Shown here piece after piece: positions 16,846 through 26,800 of a stretch of 64,000 bases of DNA (position 1 is its first letter; each line of letters opens with the position of its first letter). Made by a program: the position numbers and the translations under genes. The stretch covers positions 248,001 to 312,000 of the forward strand of contig CAZCKU010000001.1 in assembly GCA_964499365.1 (NCBI GenBank), in the 5' to 3' direction. The notes below the pieces were generated by a model, which saw nothing but the letters and a program-made list of their open reading frames with translations, was not told the origin of the DNA and ran no database searches. This DNA comes from PALSA-1316 sp964499365. GTDB lineage: Bacteria > Nitrospirota > Thermodesulfovibrionia > Thermodesulfovibrionales > UBA6898.

Positions 16846-16857
16846 GTTAGCTGGCAC
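16846..16857 (+). repeat. left arm of 12-bp inverted repeat flanking DHFR-like gene
   Basis: GTTAGCTGGCAC, exact reverse complement of the sequence at 17486-17497. The two arms lie 22 bp before and 11 bp after the DHFR-like gene. Orientation (GTTAG before, CTAAC after) is that of the R' and R'' simple sites bounding an integron gene cassette, although the RRRY consensus is not fully met. Confidence 0.7.
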
Positions 16858-16878
16858 TAAAGTCACAGGAGCAGCGTA

Positions 16879-17475
16879 ATGTCGAAGGTGATCGCAATCA
16901 TGTCCATGTCGCTCGACGGCTACGTCGCCGACCGCAGCGATGGTGTGGCAGAAGTGTTCGACTGGTACTTCAACTCGGGAGATGTCGAATTCCACACCGG
17001 AGGGGCGGACCCCATGACGTTCACGGTGTCCGCGCCGAGCGCCGAGCACGTCCGCGGTCTCTGGTCCGAACTTGGTGCCGTGCTCACTGGTCGACGCACT
17101 TTCGACGTCGCCCGTGGCTGGGACGGAAATCACGCTTGGGGACCAGCATTCGTCCTTACACACCAAATCCCCGCAGGCTGGCCGCGACCCAACTCGACAG
17201 TCCACTTCGTGACCGACGGCATCGAAAGTGCCGTGAAGCAAGCCAAAGCGGCCGCCGGAGGGAAGTCTGTTGGGGTTCACGGCGCAGATACCATCCAGCA
17301 GTTGCTGAATGCTGGCCTTCTCGATGAAATCAGTGTCGACATCGCAGCGGTACTTCTTGGCTCCGGAGTTCGACTTTTTGACCACCTCGCGGGCACACCA
17401 GTCGTCCTGGGTAACCCGACGGTCATCGCTGGCGTTGGCGTAACCCACCTCCGCTACCCAGTACGCAAGGCGTAA
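16879..17475 (+). CDS. dihydrofolate reductase / RibD C-terminal family protein
   Basis: The 198-aa product begins with the typical strand VIAIMSMSLDGYVAD and continues with the GRRTFD motif near residue 74 and a C-terminal GSGVRLFD signature, all features of the RibD-C/DHFR-like NADPH reductase family. True FolA identity is unlikely: relatives are mostly uncharacterised reductases. An SD-like CACAGGAG precedes the ATG. The gene is a singleton bracketed by a 12-bp inverted repeat between two ordinary genes and resembles actinobacterial or environmental cassette genes, so horizontal acquisition is plausible. Confidence 0.82.
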   Translation: MSKVIAIMSMSLDGYVADRSDGVAEVFDWYFNSGDVEFHTGGADPMTFTVSAPSAEHVRGLWSELGAVLTGRRTFDVARGWDGNHAWGPAFVLTHQIPAGWPRPNSTVHFVTDGIESAVKQAKAAAGGKSVGVHGADTIQQLLNAGLLDEISVDIAAVLLGSGVRLFDHLAGTPVVLGNPTVIAGVGVTHLRYPVRKA

Positions 17476-17485
17476 TCACGTCGTC

Positions 17486-17497
17486 GTGCCAGCTAAC
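17486..17497 (-). repeat. right arm of 12-bp inverted repeat flanking DHFR-like gene
   Basis: GTGCCAGCTAAC, reverse complement of 16846-16857. A GTTATGT occurs 35 bp further on (17532-17538), which could be the other half of a short attC-like site, but the central arms do not pair well. Confidence 0.65.
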
Positions 17498-17586
17498 GCT
17501 GGGGGAAATGGGTGACCCCATAGATTGTTCCGTTATGTACTGAGGAATAGAGTTCTGAACTGCGCGGACAGAGGCGTATTTTTGAT

Positions 17587-17596
17587 ATGCTATACT
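17587..17596 (+). promoter_or_regulatory. extended -10 promoter for 17683 gene
   Basis: TATACT at 17591-17596 preceded by TG one base upstream (extended -10, TGCTATACT). No convincing -35. It lies 86 bp before the start of the Arg/Asp-rich exported protein. Confidence 0.35.
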
Positions 17597-17682
17597 GAAG
17601 AACTGCTTGCTGCATTGCAGATGTTCGGCAGGCCGGCAGCGAAAATATAGACGTTGATTTCATTGAACCAAGGAGACCTGAT

Positions 17683-18042
17683 ATGAAGAAAATGATGATG
17701 GCACTACTATGCGCTGCAATGCTGTTGGGTACGATTGCACTAGGGTATGCTGAACGCGGGGAGTGGCGCGGGGGAATACGCACCCGGATCCAAGAGGCAC
17801 GCGAAAGGATTGACCGGGGTATTGACCGGGGGACACTCACGAGGCATGAGGCCCGGAGGCTTCTTGGTGAACTGGACAGGATCCTCTACAAAGTCGACCG
17901 CATGAGAGATGACGGGCATCTCAGCCCGAGGGAGCGGGAGAGGATTAACCGTGACCTTGACAGATTGGACAGGCATATCACCAGGGAAAAACGTGATGAC
18001 GATACCCGGCGTGATGGCCGTGATTACCGGCGTCGCTATTGA
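17683..18042 (+). CDS. exported Arg/Asp-rich helical protein
   Basis: The 119-aa product has a clear signal peptide (MKKMMMALL, hydrophobic to about 20, cleavage near GYA at 22). The mature part is unusually rich in Arg and Asp with a heptad-like periodicity (RIDRGIDRG, LDRLDRH), suggesting an amphipathic helical or coiled protein, perhaps a periplasmic chaperone-like or metal-responsive protein of the general Spy/CpxP shape, but no family motif is seen. A good Shine-Dalgarno (AAGGAGA) precedes the ATG. It stands alone with its own promoter. Confidence 0.65.
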   Translation: MKKMMMALLCAAMLLGTIALGYAERGEWRGGIRTRIQEARERIDRGIDRGTLTRHEARRLLGELDRILYKVDRMRDDGHLSPRERERINRDLDRLDRHITREKRDDDTRRDGRDYRRRY

Positions 18043-18362
18043 CAGTTGCTGCACCTGAACATCCTTTCTCCTGCTGTGTAGATCCTCGCCAGTCCCCGGC
18101 ATGCAGCGTCTCCTTCCCCCGTGAGCGCTGCTGATCCCGACCTTCCTACATCAGCGGCGGGACGTTGAGCCTTCGGTGTGTAATCTCATGCAGGCCGGAC
18201 GGCCGGAAGTATGGCCGGGGCAATAGCGCGGGAGGCAGGACAGGTCGAGACTTTCTCTCCAGCTATGACGTATAATATTTTTTTTAATCGCTGCGGTGCA
18301 ACGATCAGGCTGCGGGAGGGATACGGCCCCGCGGAATGAATTTCTTTTTAAGGGAGCAGAAC
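18043..18362. other. intergenic stretch before asd
   Basis: About 320 bp with no supported gene. TATAAT at 18271-18276 is the only promoter-like box; no matching -35 is evident. A T-rich run follows at 18277-18286, and the asd Shine-Dalgarno (AAGGGAG) is at 18350-18356. Confidence 0.5.
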
Positions 18363-19475
18363 ATGATGAGAGCGGGTTTTGTCGGATGGCGGGGGATGGT
18401 GGGTTCGGTCCTGATGGGCCGGATGTGCGAGGAAAGGGACTTTGACTTTGTCGAGCCGGTGTTTTTTACGACCTCAAATGTCGGCGGCAAGGCCCCGGAT
18501 GTCGGGAAGGACGCACCCGCACTGAAGGATGCCAGGAACATCGACGAACTGAAGGCGATGGATGTGATCGTCTCCTGCCAGGGAGGCGACTATACGAATG
18601 AGGTCTATCCACGGCTCCGTGCGGCAGGCTGGAACGGCTACTGGATCGATGCTGCCTCCGCGCTGCGCATGGAGAAGGACTCAATAATCATCCTCGACCC
18701 GGTCAACCTCTCGGTGATCAGGGAGGGCATGGCCAGGGGTGTCAAGAACTATATCGGCGGCAACTGTACGGTATCCCTGATGCTCATGGCCCTGGGAGGG
18801 CTGTATGAGGCCGGACTGGTCGAGTGGATGAGCGCCATGACCTATCAGGCGGCATCCGGGGCCGGCGCGAACAATATGCGTGAGCTCCTGAGGCAGATGG
18901 GCTCTATTCATCATAAGGTGGAGGGGCTGCTGGCCGATCCTGCGGGAGCAATACTGGAGATTGACCGCACTGTTGCCGAGCACATCCGCTCCGACGCCTA
19001 TCCCCGCGAATATTTCGGTGTGCCGCTTGCGGGGTCTGTAATCCCCTGGATCGACAAGCAGCTCGAAAATGGCCAGAGCAAGGAAGAGTGGAAGGGCCAG
19101 GCCGAGACGAACAAGATCCTCGGCCGTGAGGCGACTCCGGTCCCGATCGACGGTACCTGCGTGAGGGTGGGTGCGATGCGCTGCCACAGCCAGGCGCTGA
19201 CGATCAAGATGACGAAGGACGTGCCGCTTGACGAGATCATTGACATGATCGCCAGGCATAATGCATGGGTGAAGGTCGTGCCGAACCAGCGCGACATCAC
19301 GATCCGCGAACTGACGCCCGCAGCCGTGACCGGCACGCTGACAGTACCGGTCGGCCGCCTGCGCAAGATGAATATGGGCCCGACCTTCCTGAACGCCTTC
19401 ACGTGCGGAGACCAGCTCCTGTGGGGAGCGGCCGAACCGCTCAGGCGGATGCTGCGGATTGTTGTTGAAAAGTAA
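18363..19475 (+). CDS. asd: aspartate-semialdehyde dehydrogenase
   Basis: Reduces aspartyl phosphate to aspartate semialdehyde in the lysine/threonine/methionine/diaminopimelate pathway. The N-terminal strand FVGWRGMVGSVLM carries the NADP-binding turn, and the catalytic Cys is in GGNCTVSL at residue 135. The sequence is of the enterobacterial (gamma-proteobacterial) Asd type, not the shorter Gram-positive type. Start at 18363 is chosen for AAGGGAG six bases upstream and the MMRAGFVGW beginning; the longer frame adds nine codons that include the Shine-Dalgarno itself. Length is 370 aa. Confidence 0.95.
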   Translation: MMRAGFVGWRGMVGSVLMGRMCEERDFDFVEPVFFTTSNVGGKAPDVGKDAPALKDARNIDELKAMDVIVSCQGGDYTNEVYPRLRAAGWNGYWIDAASALRMEKDSIIILDPVNLSVIREGMARGVKNYIGGNCTVSLMLMALGGLYEAGLVEWMSAMTYQAASGAGANNMRELLRQMGSIHHKVEGLLADPAGAILEIDRTVAEHIRSDAYPREYFGVPLAGSVIPWIDKQLENGQSKEEWKGQAETNKILGREATPVPIDGTCVRVGAMRCHSQALTIKMTKDVPLDEIIDMIARHNAWVKVVPNQRDITIRELTPAAVTGTLTVPVGRLRKMNMGPTFLNAFTCGDQLLWGAAEPLRRMLRIVVEK

Positions 19476-19538
19476 CTGTCTGCTGTGCGGTAAGGCCGGC
19501 GTACCGGCGCTCTTTCTGAGGGGGGGCCTGCCGTCACA

Positions 19539-20858
19539 GTGACCAGCTGCGATCTGATCATCAGGGCCGATCATGTCGTGACGATGAACGACATGCTGGA
19601 CGTGATCGAAAACGGCGCCATTGCTGTCAGCGGTGGGAATATTGCTGCGGTGGATACCGCAGACCGTATTCTGGCGCAGTACCGTTCTGACCGAATGGTT
19701 GGCGGCCCGTTAACCGTTGCCTTCCCGGGCCTGGTCAATACGCATACGCATTCACCGATGGTCTATTTCAGGGGGCTCGGCGACGACCTGCCGCTGAAGG
19801 TATGGCTCGAAGAGCATATCTGGCCTGCCGAGAACAGGTGGCTGAGCCATGCATTTGTCCGGGACGCCTCTGAACTTGCCTGCCTGGAGATGCTGAAGGG
19901 GGGGATTACCGCCTTCAGCGACATGTACTTCCATGGAGACGCGATCGCAGAGTCGGTGAAAAAGGCAGGCATGAGGGCGGTCATCGGGGCCGGCGTCCTG
20001 GACTTCCCCAGCCCTACGGCGCAGAATGCGGGTGAGTACCTTGCAAGGGCTGAGGCGTTCATCCGCGACTGGCAAGACGATGACCTGGTTATCCCGGCAG
20101 TTGCCCCGCATGCTCCTTACACCTGCTCTCCCGAGACCCTGAAACGGGCCAAAGAGCTTTCCGTGAAGTATCAGGTGCCGCTGCATCTGCACCTGGCAGA
20201 AACCGAGTGGGAGGTTCAGGAACTTCTGACCCGGTATGGCCGGAGGCCGATCGACCACCTTGACGACCTTGGAATCCTTGACAGCCAGGTTATCGCGGCC
20301 CATTGTGTCTGGCCCTCAGAGGGGGAGATCGATATCCTTGCAAAGGCAGGAACAGGCGTCGCCCATTGCATCGAGAGCAACCTGAAGCTTGCCTCCGGCA
20401 TTGCCCCGGTGCCGAAAATGCTCCGTGCGGGTGTGAAGGTGGCTTTCGGTACTGATGGCGCTGCCAGTAACAACGACCTCGATATCCTCAGCGAGATGGC
20501 GACAGCGGCCAAGGTCCACAAGGCGACATCCGGAGACCCTACGGCGCTGAATGCCCGGCAGGCGTTGCTGATGGCCACCCGTTCAGGTGCCGAGGTCCTT
20601 GGCCTCGGTGGCATGGCAGGGAGTCTTCAGACGGGGAGGTCCGCCGATATTGTCGTTGCTGATCTGAACAGGCCGCATCTCGTCCCGCTCTACGACATCT
20701 ATTCTCATATCGTCTATTCCATGAAATCGTCTGATGTCTCGACCGTCCTGATCAGGGGGAGGGTCCTGCTGGAGCAGGGCAGAGCGACGATGTTCGATGA
20801 AGAGGCAGTCCATGCGAGGGCCCGTTTGTGGGCTGAAAAGATCAGGGCAAACGCATAA
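19539..20858 (+). CDS. mtaD: 5-methylthioadenosine/S-adenosylhomocysteine deaminase
   Basis: Zinc amidohydrolase of the TRZ/ATZ family. Visible metal and catalytic motifs are the NTHTHSPM stretch near residue 66 (HxH), HLHLAETEWE near 212, the AAHCVW His near 250 and FGTDGAASNNDLD near 306. Family members deaminate MTA, SAH, adenosine or 5'-deoxyadenosine in SAM-product salvage, and some aminodeoxyfutalosine in menaquinone synthesis, so exact substrate is open. Start is GTG at 19539 with a G-rich stretch upstream. It follows asd by 63 bp and may share its transcript, which links it to methionine/SAM metabolism. Confidence 0.85.
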   Translation: MTSCDLIIRADHVVTMNDMLDVIENGAIAVSGGNIAAVDTADRILAQYRSDRMVGGPLTVAFPGLVNTHTHSPMVYFRGLGDDLPLKVWLEEHIWPAENRWLSHAFVRDASELACLEMLKGGITAFSDMYFHGDAIAESVKKAGMRAVIGAGVLDFPSPTAQNAGEYLARAEAFIRDWQDDDLVIPAVAPHAPYTCSPETLKRAKELSVKYQVPLHLHLAETEWEVQELLTRYGRRPIDHLDDLGILDSQVIAAHCVWPSEGEIDILAKAGTGVAHCIESNLKLASGIAPVPKMLRAGVKVAFGTDGAASNNDLDILSEMATAAKVHKATSGDPTALNARQALLMATRSGAEVLGLGGMAGSLQTGRSADIVVADLNRPHLVPLYDIYSHIVYSMKSSDVSTVLIRGRVLLEQGRATMFDEEAVHARARLWAEKIRANA

Positions 20859-20977
20859 ATATTTCTTGCATTTCAGTCTATCATGCGGTACGTTTGTTAG
20901 GACTGCAGCCTTCGGGCGGCAGTGACATTTCATGAACGCGTGCGTAGCCGGATATGAGGACGCCAGAAGGAGGAATT

Positions 20978-21163
20978 ATGACACTGAAGGAGATCAAAGA
21001 GATCGCCAGGGAAAAGGGAGTAAAGGCCGGCAAGATGAAGAAGGACGAGCTTGTTCGTGCGATCCAGCTGGCTGAGGGGAATTTCGACTGCTACGGCACT
21101 GCCATGACCGGCGATTGCTCGCAGTCCGACTGCTTCTGGAGATCCGACTGTCTGAATTGCTGA
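20978..21163 (+). CDS. SAP-domain mini-protein with C-terminal Cys cluster
   Basis: The 61-aa protein has an N-terminal SAP/Rho-N-like helix-turn-helix (MTLKEIKEIAREKGVKAGK, then KKDELVRAIQ), followed by a linker AEGNFDCYG and a compact Cys-rich tail with five cysteines (C-x8-C-x4-C-x5-C-x2-C, including CFWRSDC). This architecture is common in sulfate reducers and relatives as short SAP-domain proteins of unknown function; DNA- or RNA-binding with a metal site is plausible. The ATG at 20978 is chosen for AAGGAGG at 20967-20973; an earlier in-frame start would place the Shine-Dalgarno inside the gene. Confidence 0.75.
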   Translation: MTLKEIKEIAREKGVKAGKMKKDELVRAIQLAEGNFDCYGTAMTGDCSQSDCFWRSDCLNC

Positions 21164-21280
21164 GCTGCGGTGATTGCCCCTTGCCGTCCCTGAAATAGGG
21201 GCCGGCTGCCGCCGGTATGCCGGACGCCGGCTGCAGGGTGCAGCGTCTTTCGCACGGCATCAGGAATGCCCCCCTGTTTA

Positions 21281-21289
21281 TGATATAAT
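21281..21289 (+). promoter_or_regulatory. extended -10 promoter for the galT operon
   Basis: TGATATAAT: perfect TATAAT at 21284-21289 with a TG extension. It lies 70 bp before galT and is the only good promoter ahead of the five-gene operon. Confidence 0.55.
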
Positions 21290-21359
21290 AGCCCCAAAAT
21301 ATCGCAACGCTGCAACAGCAGGAAGCTTTCGACCAAATCACTGAGTTGCTGGAGGACAC

Positions 21360-22355
21360 ATGCCTGAATTGAGAAAAGACCCCATCGTCGGCAGATGGGT
21401 CATTATATCTATCGAGCGCGGGAAGAGACCAACCGACTTTATATCCCCGTCGCAGCGGAAAAAGGGCGGTTTTTGCCCCTTCTGTCCGGGAAACGAATAT
21501 ACGACGCCTCCCGAGATCATGGCGTTCAGGCCGGTCGGCTCCCAGCCGAACACCCCTGACTGGACGCTGCGGGTCATGCCCAACAAATTTCCTGCCCTCC
21601 AGATATACGGGGACCTGGGAAAGACGGGCGAGGGCATCTTCGACAAGATGAACGGCGTCGGCGCCCATGAAGTCATCATCGAAAGCCCAGATCACAACCT
21701 TTCTCTGGCGACGATGAGCCAGAAGGCTGTCGAGGACGTGCTCTGGGCCGCCTATCTCCGCCTGACAGACCTGAAAAAGGACAGCCGCTTCAAATATGTC
21801 CTGGTTTTCAAGAACGAGGGAGAGGTCGCCGGTGCATCACTGGAACACAGCCACACCCAGTTGATTGCGCTGCCGATCGTACCGAAGCTCGTGAAGGAGG
21901 AGCTGGATTCCGCCCGGCGGCACTATGAGTTCAAGGAGCGGTGCATCTTCTGTGATGTCATCAACCAGGAGCTTGAGGACGGCAAGAGGATCATCTATGA
22001 AAATGCCCGGTATGTTGCCATCGCCCCTTTTGCGCCGCGTGCGCCGTTTGAGACCTGGATACTCCCGAAGAAGCATGAGTCGATGTTCATGCCGCTGGAC
22101 AAGAATTTCACCGAACTGGCGGAGATGCTCCAGAAGATCCTGAAGCAGATGGACCGCATCCTCGATACCCCGCCGTACAACTTTGTCCTGCATACCTCGC
22201 CTTTTTACGACGAGGTGAACGATTATTACCACTGGCATATAGAGCTTGTGCCGAAACTTACCAAGATAGCAGGGTTTGAATGGGGATCAGGCTTTTATAT
22301 CAACCCGACCCCACCGGAGGAGTCTGCAAAGTTCATGAGGGAAGCAAAGCTTTAG
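21360..22355 (+). CDS. galT: galactose-1-phosphate uridylyltransferase
   Basis: HIT-superfamily enzyme exchanging UMP between UDP-glucose and galactose-1-phosphate (or, in some relatives, using ADP-glucose). The zinc-site pair CPFC is at 39-42, the nucleophile motif HSHTQ at 163-167 (second His expected to be uridylylated) and a second HIT-like HWHIELVPKLT is near residue 290. GGAGG precedes the ATG. It is the first gene of an operon with glgA, so sugar-nucleotide and glycogen metabolism are probably connected here. Confidence 0.92.
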   Translation: MPELRKDPIVGRWVIISIERGKRPTDFISPSQRKKGGFCPFCPGNEYTTPPEIMAFRPVGSQPNTPDWTLRVMPNKFPALQIYGDLGKTGEGIFDKMNGVGAHEVIIESPDHNLSLATMSQKAVEDVLWAAYLRLTDLKKDSRFKYVLVFKNEGEVAGASLEHSHTQLIALPIVPKLVKEELDSARRHYEFKERCIFCDVINQELEDGKRIIYENARYVAIAPFAPRAPFETWILPKKHESMFMPLDKNFTELAEMLQKILKQMDRILDTPPYNFVLHTSPFYDEVNDYYHWHIELVPKLTKIAGFEWGSGFYINPTPPEESAKFMREAKL

Positions 22356-22368
22356 GACTGGAGCCTTT

Positions 22369-23820
22369 ATGAGAATCATCATAGCTTCTCCGGAAGCGGT
22401 CCCGTACGTCAAGACAGGCGGTCTTGCCGACGTAGCCGGTGCACTGCTCAGTGCATTGAGGGAACGGGGGGAGCAGGTGTCTCTCGTGCTCCCGCTCTAT
22501 TTGGGAATACGGGAGCGGTTTCCGCTCCATGACACCGGCCGGACCTTCACACTGCGGATGGGTGATATCTCACTGTCCGGAGCGGTCTGGGTCTCGGACA
22601 GATCTGCGGTGCCGGCCGCCTATTTTATCGAATGTGAGGAGCTCTTCGGCCGGCCGGAACTGTACGGCACTGCCCGGGGCGATTACCACGACAACGCCCT
22701 GCGGTTTGCTTTCTTTTCGAAGGCGGTACTCGAGACCTGCCTGATCTTCAACATCAGGCCTGATATCATCCACTGCAACGACTGGCAGACCGGCCTGGTA
22801 CCTCTTTACCTGAAAGACCTCTACCGTGGCCGGCCCCCGTTCAGGAAAACGGCGACGGTCCTGACGATCCATAATCTCGGGTACCAGGGGCTTTTCAGCA
22901 AGCTCGATCTCCGCTATACCGGTTTCGGCTGGGAATATTTCACCGTCGACAGGCTCGAGTTCCACGACATGCTGAACTACCTCAAGGCAGGGCTGGTCTA
23001 TGCAGACGTGATCAATACCGTGAGCCTGACCTATGCCCGGGAAATCCTGACCGCTGAGCACGGCTTCGGCCTTGACGGCCTGCTCCGCTCCAGAAAGGCG
23101 GTTCTTTATGGAATCACCAACGGCATCGACTACGCGGAATTTGACCCTTCCCGGGACAAGCTCCTCCCTGCACGCTACTCCAAAGACAATCTGGACAACA
23201 GGGCTGAATGCAGAAGGGTGCTGCGGGAGCAGGCAGGCCTGGAGAAGAAACAGAGGCCTGTCATCGGCCTCGTCGGCAGATTTGCCTCCCAAAAGGGGCT
23301 TGACCTGGTTGCCGGGGCGGTCGACGACCTGGTCCGCATGGGGGTGGACCTTGTGATCCTCGGCAAGGGTGAAGAGCACTACCACGGGCTCCTGACAGCC
23401 TTCGCCGTGAAATACCCCGGCCGGGTATCGGTCACGATAGGCTTCAGGGAAGACTATGCGCGGCTGATCTACGCTGGTGCTGACTTTTTCCTGATGCCGT
23501 CGCGGTATGAGCCCTGCGGCCTCGGTCAGCTTATCGCGCTGCGGTATGGCTCAATCCCCATAGCCCGGCGCACCGGAGGGCTTGCAGATACGATCAGGGA
23601 TTACGATGTCCGCACCTGGCACGGCACCGGGTTTCTCTTCGAGGACTATTCCGCGGAGGCCCTGCTTGCCGCGGTCAGGCGTGCGCTGTCGGTCTATCGC
23701 TCTGCGGACAGATTCCAGTGCCTGCTCCATGATGCCATGTCCGAAAACTTCTCCTGGGAGCGGGCGGCCGGACGCTACCTCCTGCTGTACCGCAAGGCTG
23801 CCTCGAAGGTGACGGCATGA
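22369..23820 (+). CDS. glgA: glycogen synthase (ADP-glucose dependent)
   Basis: GT5 glycosyltransferase extending alpha-1,4-glucan from ADP-glucose. The family N-terminal signature KTGGLADVAGAL is at about 15-26 (the Lys binds ADP-glucose), DWQTGLVP is near 137, and the C-terminal PSRYEPCGLGQL loop near 377 is intact. Length 483 aa is standard. It starts 13 bp after galT and its stop overlaps the sensor-kinase start by 4 bp (ATGA), so storage metabolism and the signalling genes are co-expressed. Confidence 0.95.
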   Translation: MRIIIASPEAVPYVKTGGLADVAGALLSALRERGEQVSLVLPLYLGIRERFPLHDTGRTFTLRMGDISLSGAVWVSDRSAVPAAYFIECEELFGRPELYGTARGDYHDNALRFAFFSKAVLETCLIFNIRPDIIHCNDWQTGLVPLYLKDLYRGRPPFRKTATVLTIHNLGYQGLFSKLDLRYTGFGWEYFTVDRLEFHDMLNYLKAGLVYADVINTVSLTYAREILTAEHGFGLDGLLRSRKAVLYGITNGIDYAEFDPSRDKLLPARYSKDNLDNRAECRRVLREQAGLEKKQRPVIGLVGRFASQKGLDLVAGAVDDLVRMGVDLVILGKGEEHYHGLLTAFAVKYPGRVSVTIGFREDYARLIYAGADFFLMPSRYEPCGLGQLIALRYGSIPIARRTGGLADTIRDYDVRTWHGTGFLFEDYSAEALLAAVRRALSVYRSADRFQCLLHDAMSENFSWERAAGRYLLLYRKAASKVTA

Positions 23821-26800
23821 ACCTCAGGGTAAAACTCCCTGTCATGCTCTCTTTTTTCCTGGTCGTCATCGCGGTCCTGGCCGGAGGCACGCTCGTCATC
23901 TTCGAGAAGATGAGCGGCAACATGACGTCGCTCAGGACGGTCGGCGAGGAGAACAAGCTCTTCAACGAACTCGACCGGAATGTCGGTGACCTGCTCGATG
24001 CCACCAGAAGCTGGGGCCTGACCGGGGATGCCCGGTTCAAAAAGGAGTACAGCCGCAAGGCTGATGAAATAAGAAACAATTTCGCACGGCTGTACCGCAT
24101 GTTCAGGGGCAGCCAGGAGATCGAGGACGTCGAGAAGGACTACCGGGGGCTGCTCGTCTCAATAAAAAAGATCATCTCGAACCCTGATCCTGTCGGCTCA
24201 CCCGAGGTCGCAGGGTATCTGCGGAAAATCGACATCGATGGAATCGCGCTGATAACCAGGATTGATGAAATGCAGGAACACTCGATCAACAAGGTCCTCG
24301 AGGTGGTCCGGCAGAGCGAAGGGGTCGAAGACGACCTGGTACGCTACCATGTGTCGCTGATCATCCTGAGTGCACTTGTCTCGGTTTATCTGATCGTGAG
24401 GATCAGAGAGGCGATAACCTCTCCGTTCAATTCCCTGATCATGGCGACCGAAAAGCTCGGCAGCGGCGACTTTTCCTACCGTATCAGGATCGATCGGACG
24501 GACGAGTTCGGGAAGGTGGCCGCCGGTTTCAACAGCATGGCGACCGAACTGGAGGAGTCGAACCGCAAGGTCAGCCAGAAGCTCTCGGAGACCGAACTGC
24601 TGCTGGATGTCGCCCGCGTCGCCAGCGCGACGATCGACCTGAAAGATGTCTTTTCTCTCATGGCCGAGACCATTGCGGTGAAGATGAAACATGACCAGTG
24701 CCTGATTTATACCTACCGGCCGGACCTGCATTATTTTTCGCTGGAGGCGGCAAGCAAAAAAGACGAGGTGCAGCAGTATGCACATCTCTCCGACGGAGAC
24801 CTCCTCGCACGGGAAGTGCTCGGCACCCTCAGGCCGGTGATTTTGTCTGATCTCAGCGGCTATCCGGACGCGGGGATGAAATTGCGGGCCGAATTCATTT
24901 CTGTTGCCGCCATCCCGGTTGTCCGGGACAATGCCTGTGCCGGCATGCTGTTGCTCGCCGACAGGACGCCCCGCGTCTTCAACAAGGACGAGGTCAACAC
25001 CCTCACCATCCTTTCCCATACGATCGGTTCAGTCGCCCGGAATGCCGAACTCTATTCCGCCACCAGAAAACAGCTTCAAAAGCTGACGGTGCTGTATGAG
25101 CTGACACGGGCAGTCACCTCGATACTCGACCTGGAGGAACTGCTCAGGAAGACCGCGGAGGGAATCTCGCGGATGCTCTCTGCGCGCGGCTGCATCATCC
25201 GTCTGCTCGAAGGGGACCGGCTCAGGATCAAATCGAGCTCCGGGCTTCCCCGGGGCATCGAGGACGAAATGGAATTGAGCCTGGGCGACGGGATCGCCGG
25301 CTGGGTGGCAAAGAAAGGTGCACCGCTCCTTGTCGAGGATGTGTCAAAGATGCCGGACGATATGCGGGTGCCGAAACTCGATGTCAGCACCGTGATCTGC
25401 GTTCCGCTCAAGCTCGGAGATGCGGTCATCGGCACCCTGGGACTCTATGACAAGATCGATGCAGGGGGCGCACCGGTAGCCTTTGACATCGAGGACCTGA
25501 ATACGGCGGAGGGGTTTGCCGGCATTACCGCGATTGCGATCGACAAGTCAAAGCTCTACGAGACCGAGGTGATGCGCGAGCGCCGGGCGAGCGAGGAAAA
25601 GAAGAGGCTGGACATATTGTTTGACAGCGTCCAGGGCGGGATCATTTCCCTCTCAAAAGACTATACGATCATTTCCGCCAACCGGTATATCGAGGACTGG
25701 ACAAGCATGGCGAGCCCGGACCTGGTCGGGCACAGCAGCATCGACATCTTTCACGACAAGATCGGGATCTGCCCTCACTGCGCTGCAAAGGCCACCTTCG
25801 AAACGGGGGAGATCAATACGATCATGCAGTCCCGGGGCATGAACTATGCGGAGCTTTCGTCCTATCCGGTCAGGAACGACGGGGGGGAGGTCATCGAATG
25901 TGTTGTTTTCATCCAGGACATTACAGAGCGGGTGCTCTACCAGGAGGAGACGCTCAGTCTGTACCGCGAGGTGATACAGACCAAGGAATATCTTGAGAGC
26001 ATCATAGATAACTCTGCCGATGCGATTGTGACGACCTCCCTCGACGGCAAGATTACCTCGTGGAACCAGGGCGCCGAGAAGATCTTCGCGTTCACCGAGG
26101 CTGAGGCCATGGGTACGGTGATGCCGTTCGTCCCCGAATTCCTGATGGCGCAGGAGTACGAGAATATCGAAAAGATCAAGAAGGGCGAGGTGCTGAAGGA
26201 GATAGAGACCCTGCGGAGGAAGAAGGACGGGACGATTATCGAGGTCAGCCTGGCCCTTTCGCCGATCAAGGACGCGGCAGGGACCGTGATCGGCGTCAGC
26301 GGGATCTCGCGGGACATATCCGAGAAGAAACTCGTCGAAAAAGAGCTGATACGCAGGAGTCAGGAACTGGCGAGACTCTTTTTCATCAGTTCGGCCATGA
26401 GGGGGACGCTCGAACTCGACAAACTGCTGCGGATGGTTCTGGTCGCGGTGACCATGAGCGACGGCATGGGGTTCAACCGTGCGATTCTCCTCTTTTACGA
26501 TGAAGAGAAGAATGTCCTCAAGGGGACGATGGGCGTTGGCCCTGCCAGTCCTGAGGAGGCCTGGAGGATCTGGGACGAGCTGTCCTATCAGCACAAGTCC
26601 ATGGAGGAGATCATGCAGGAGGTGATGACGAACCCCCTGGAGAAGGACTCGTTTCTCGACAGGCTGTCGATGGGGATCGAGATAGCCCTTGATGAAGATA
26701 CGATCATGACGCGCGCGGTGCGGGAGAAGAAGTATTACAACGTGAAGGACGTGCGGGAAGAGCCTCTCTCGGACACCATCCTTATTCAGCAACTGGGGAC

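Noticed and set aside
18681..19574. Minus-strand open frame across asd
   Set aside because: It is antisense to Asd with its active-site Cys and has no recognisable domain.
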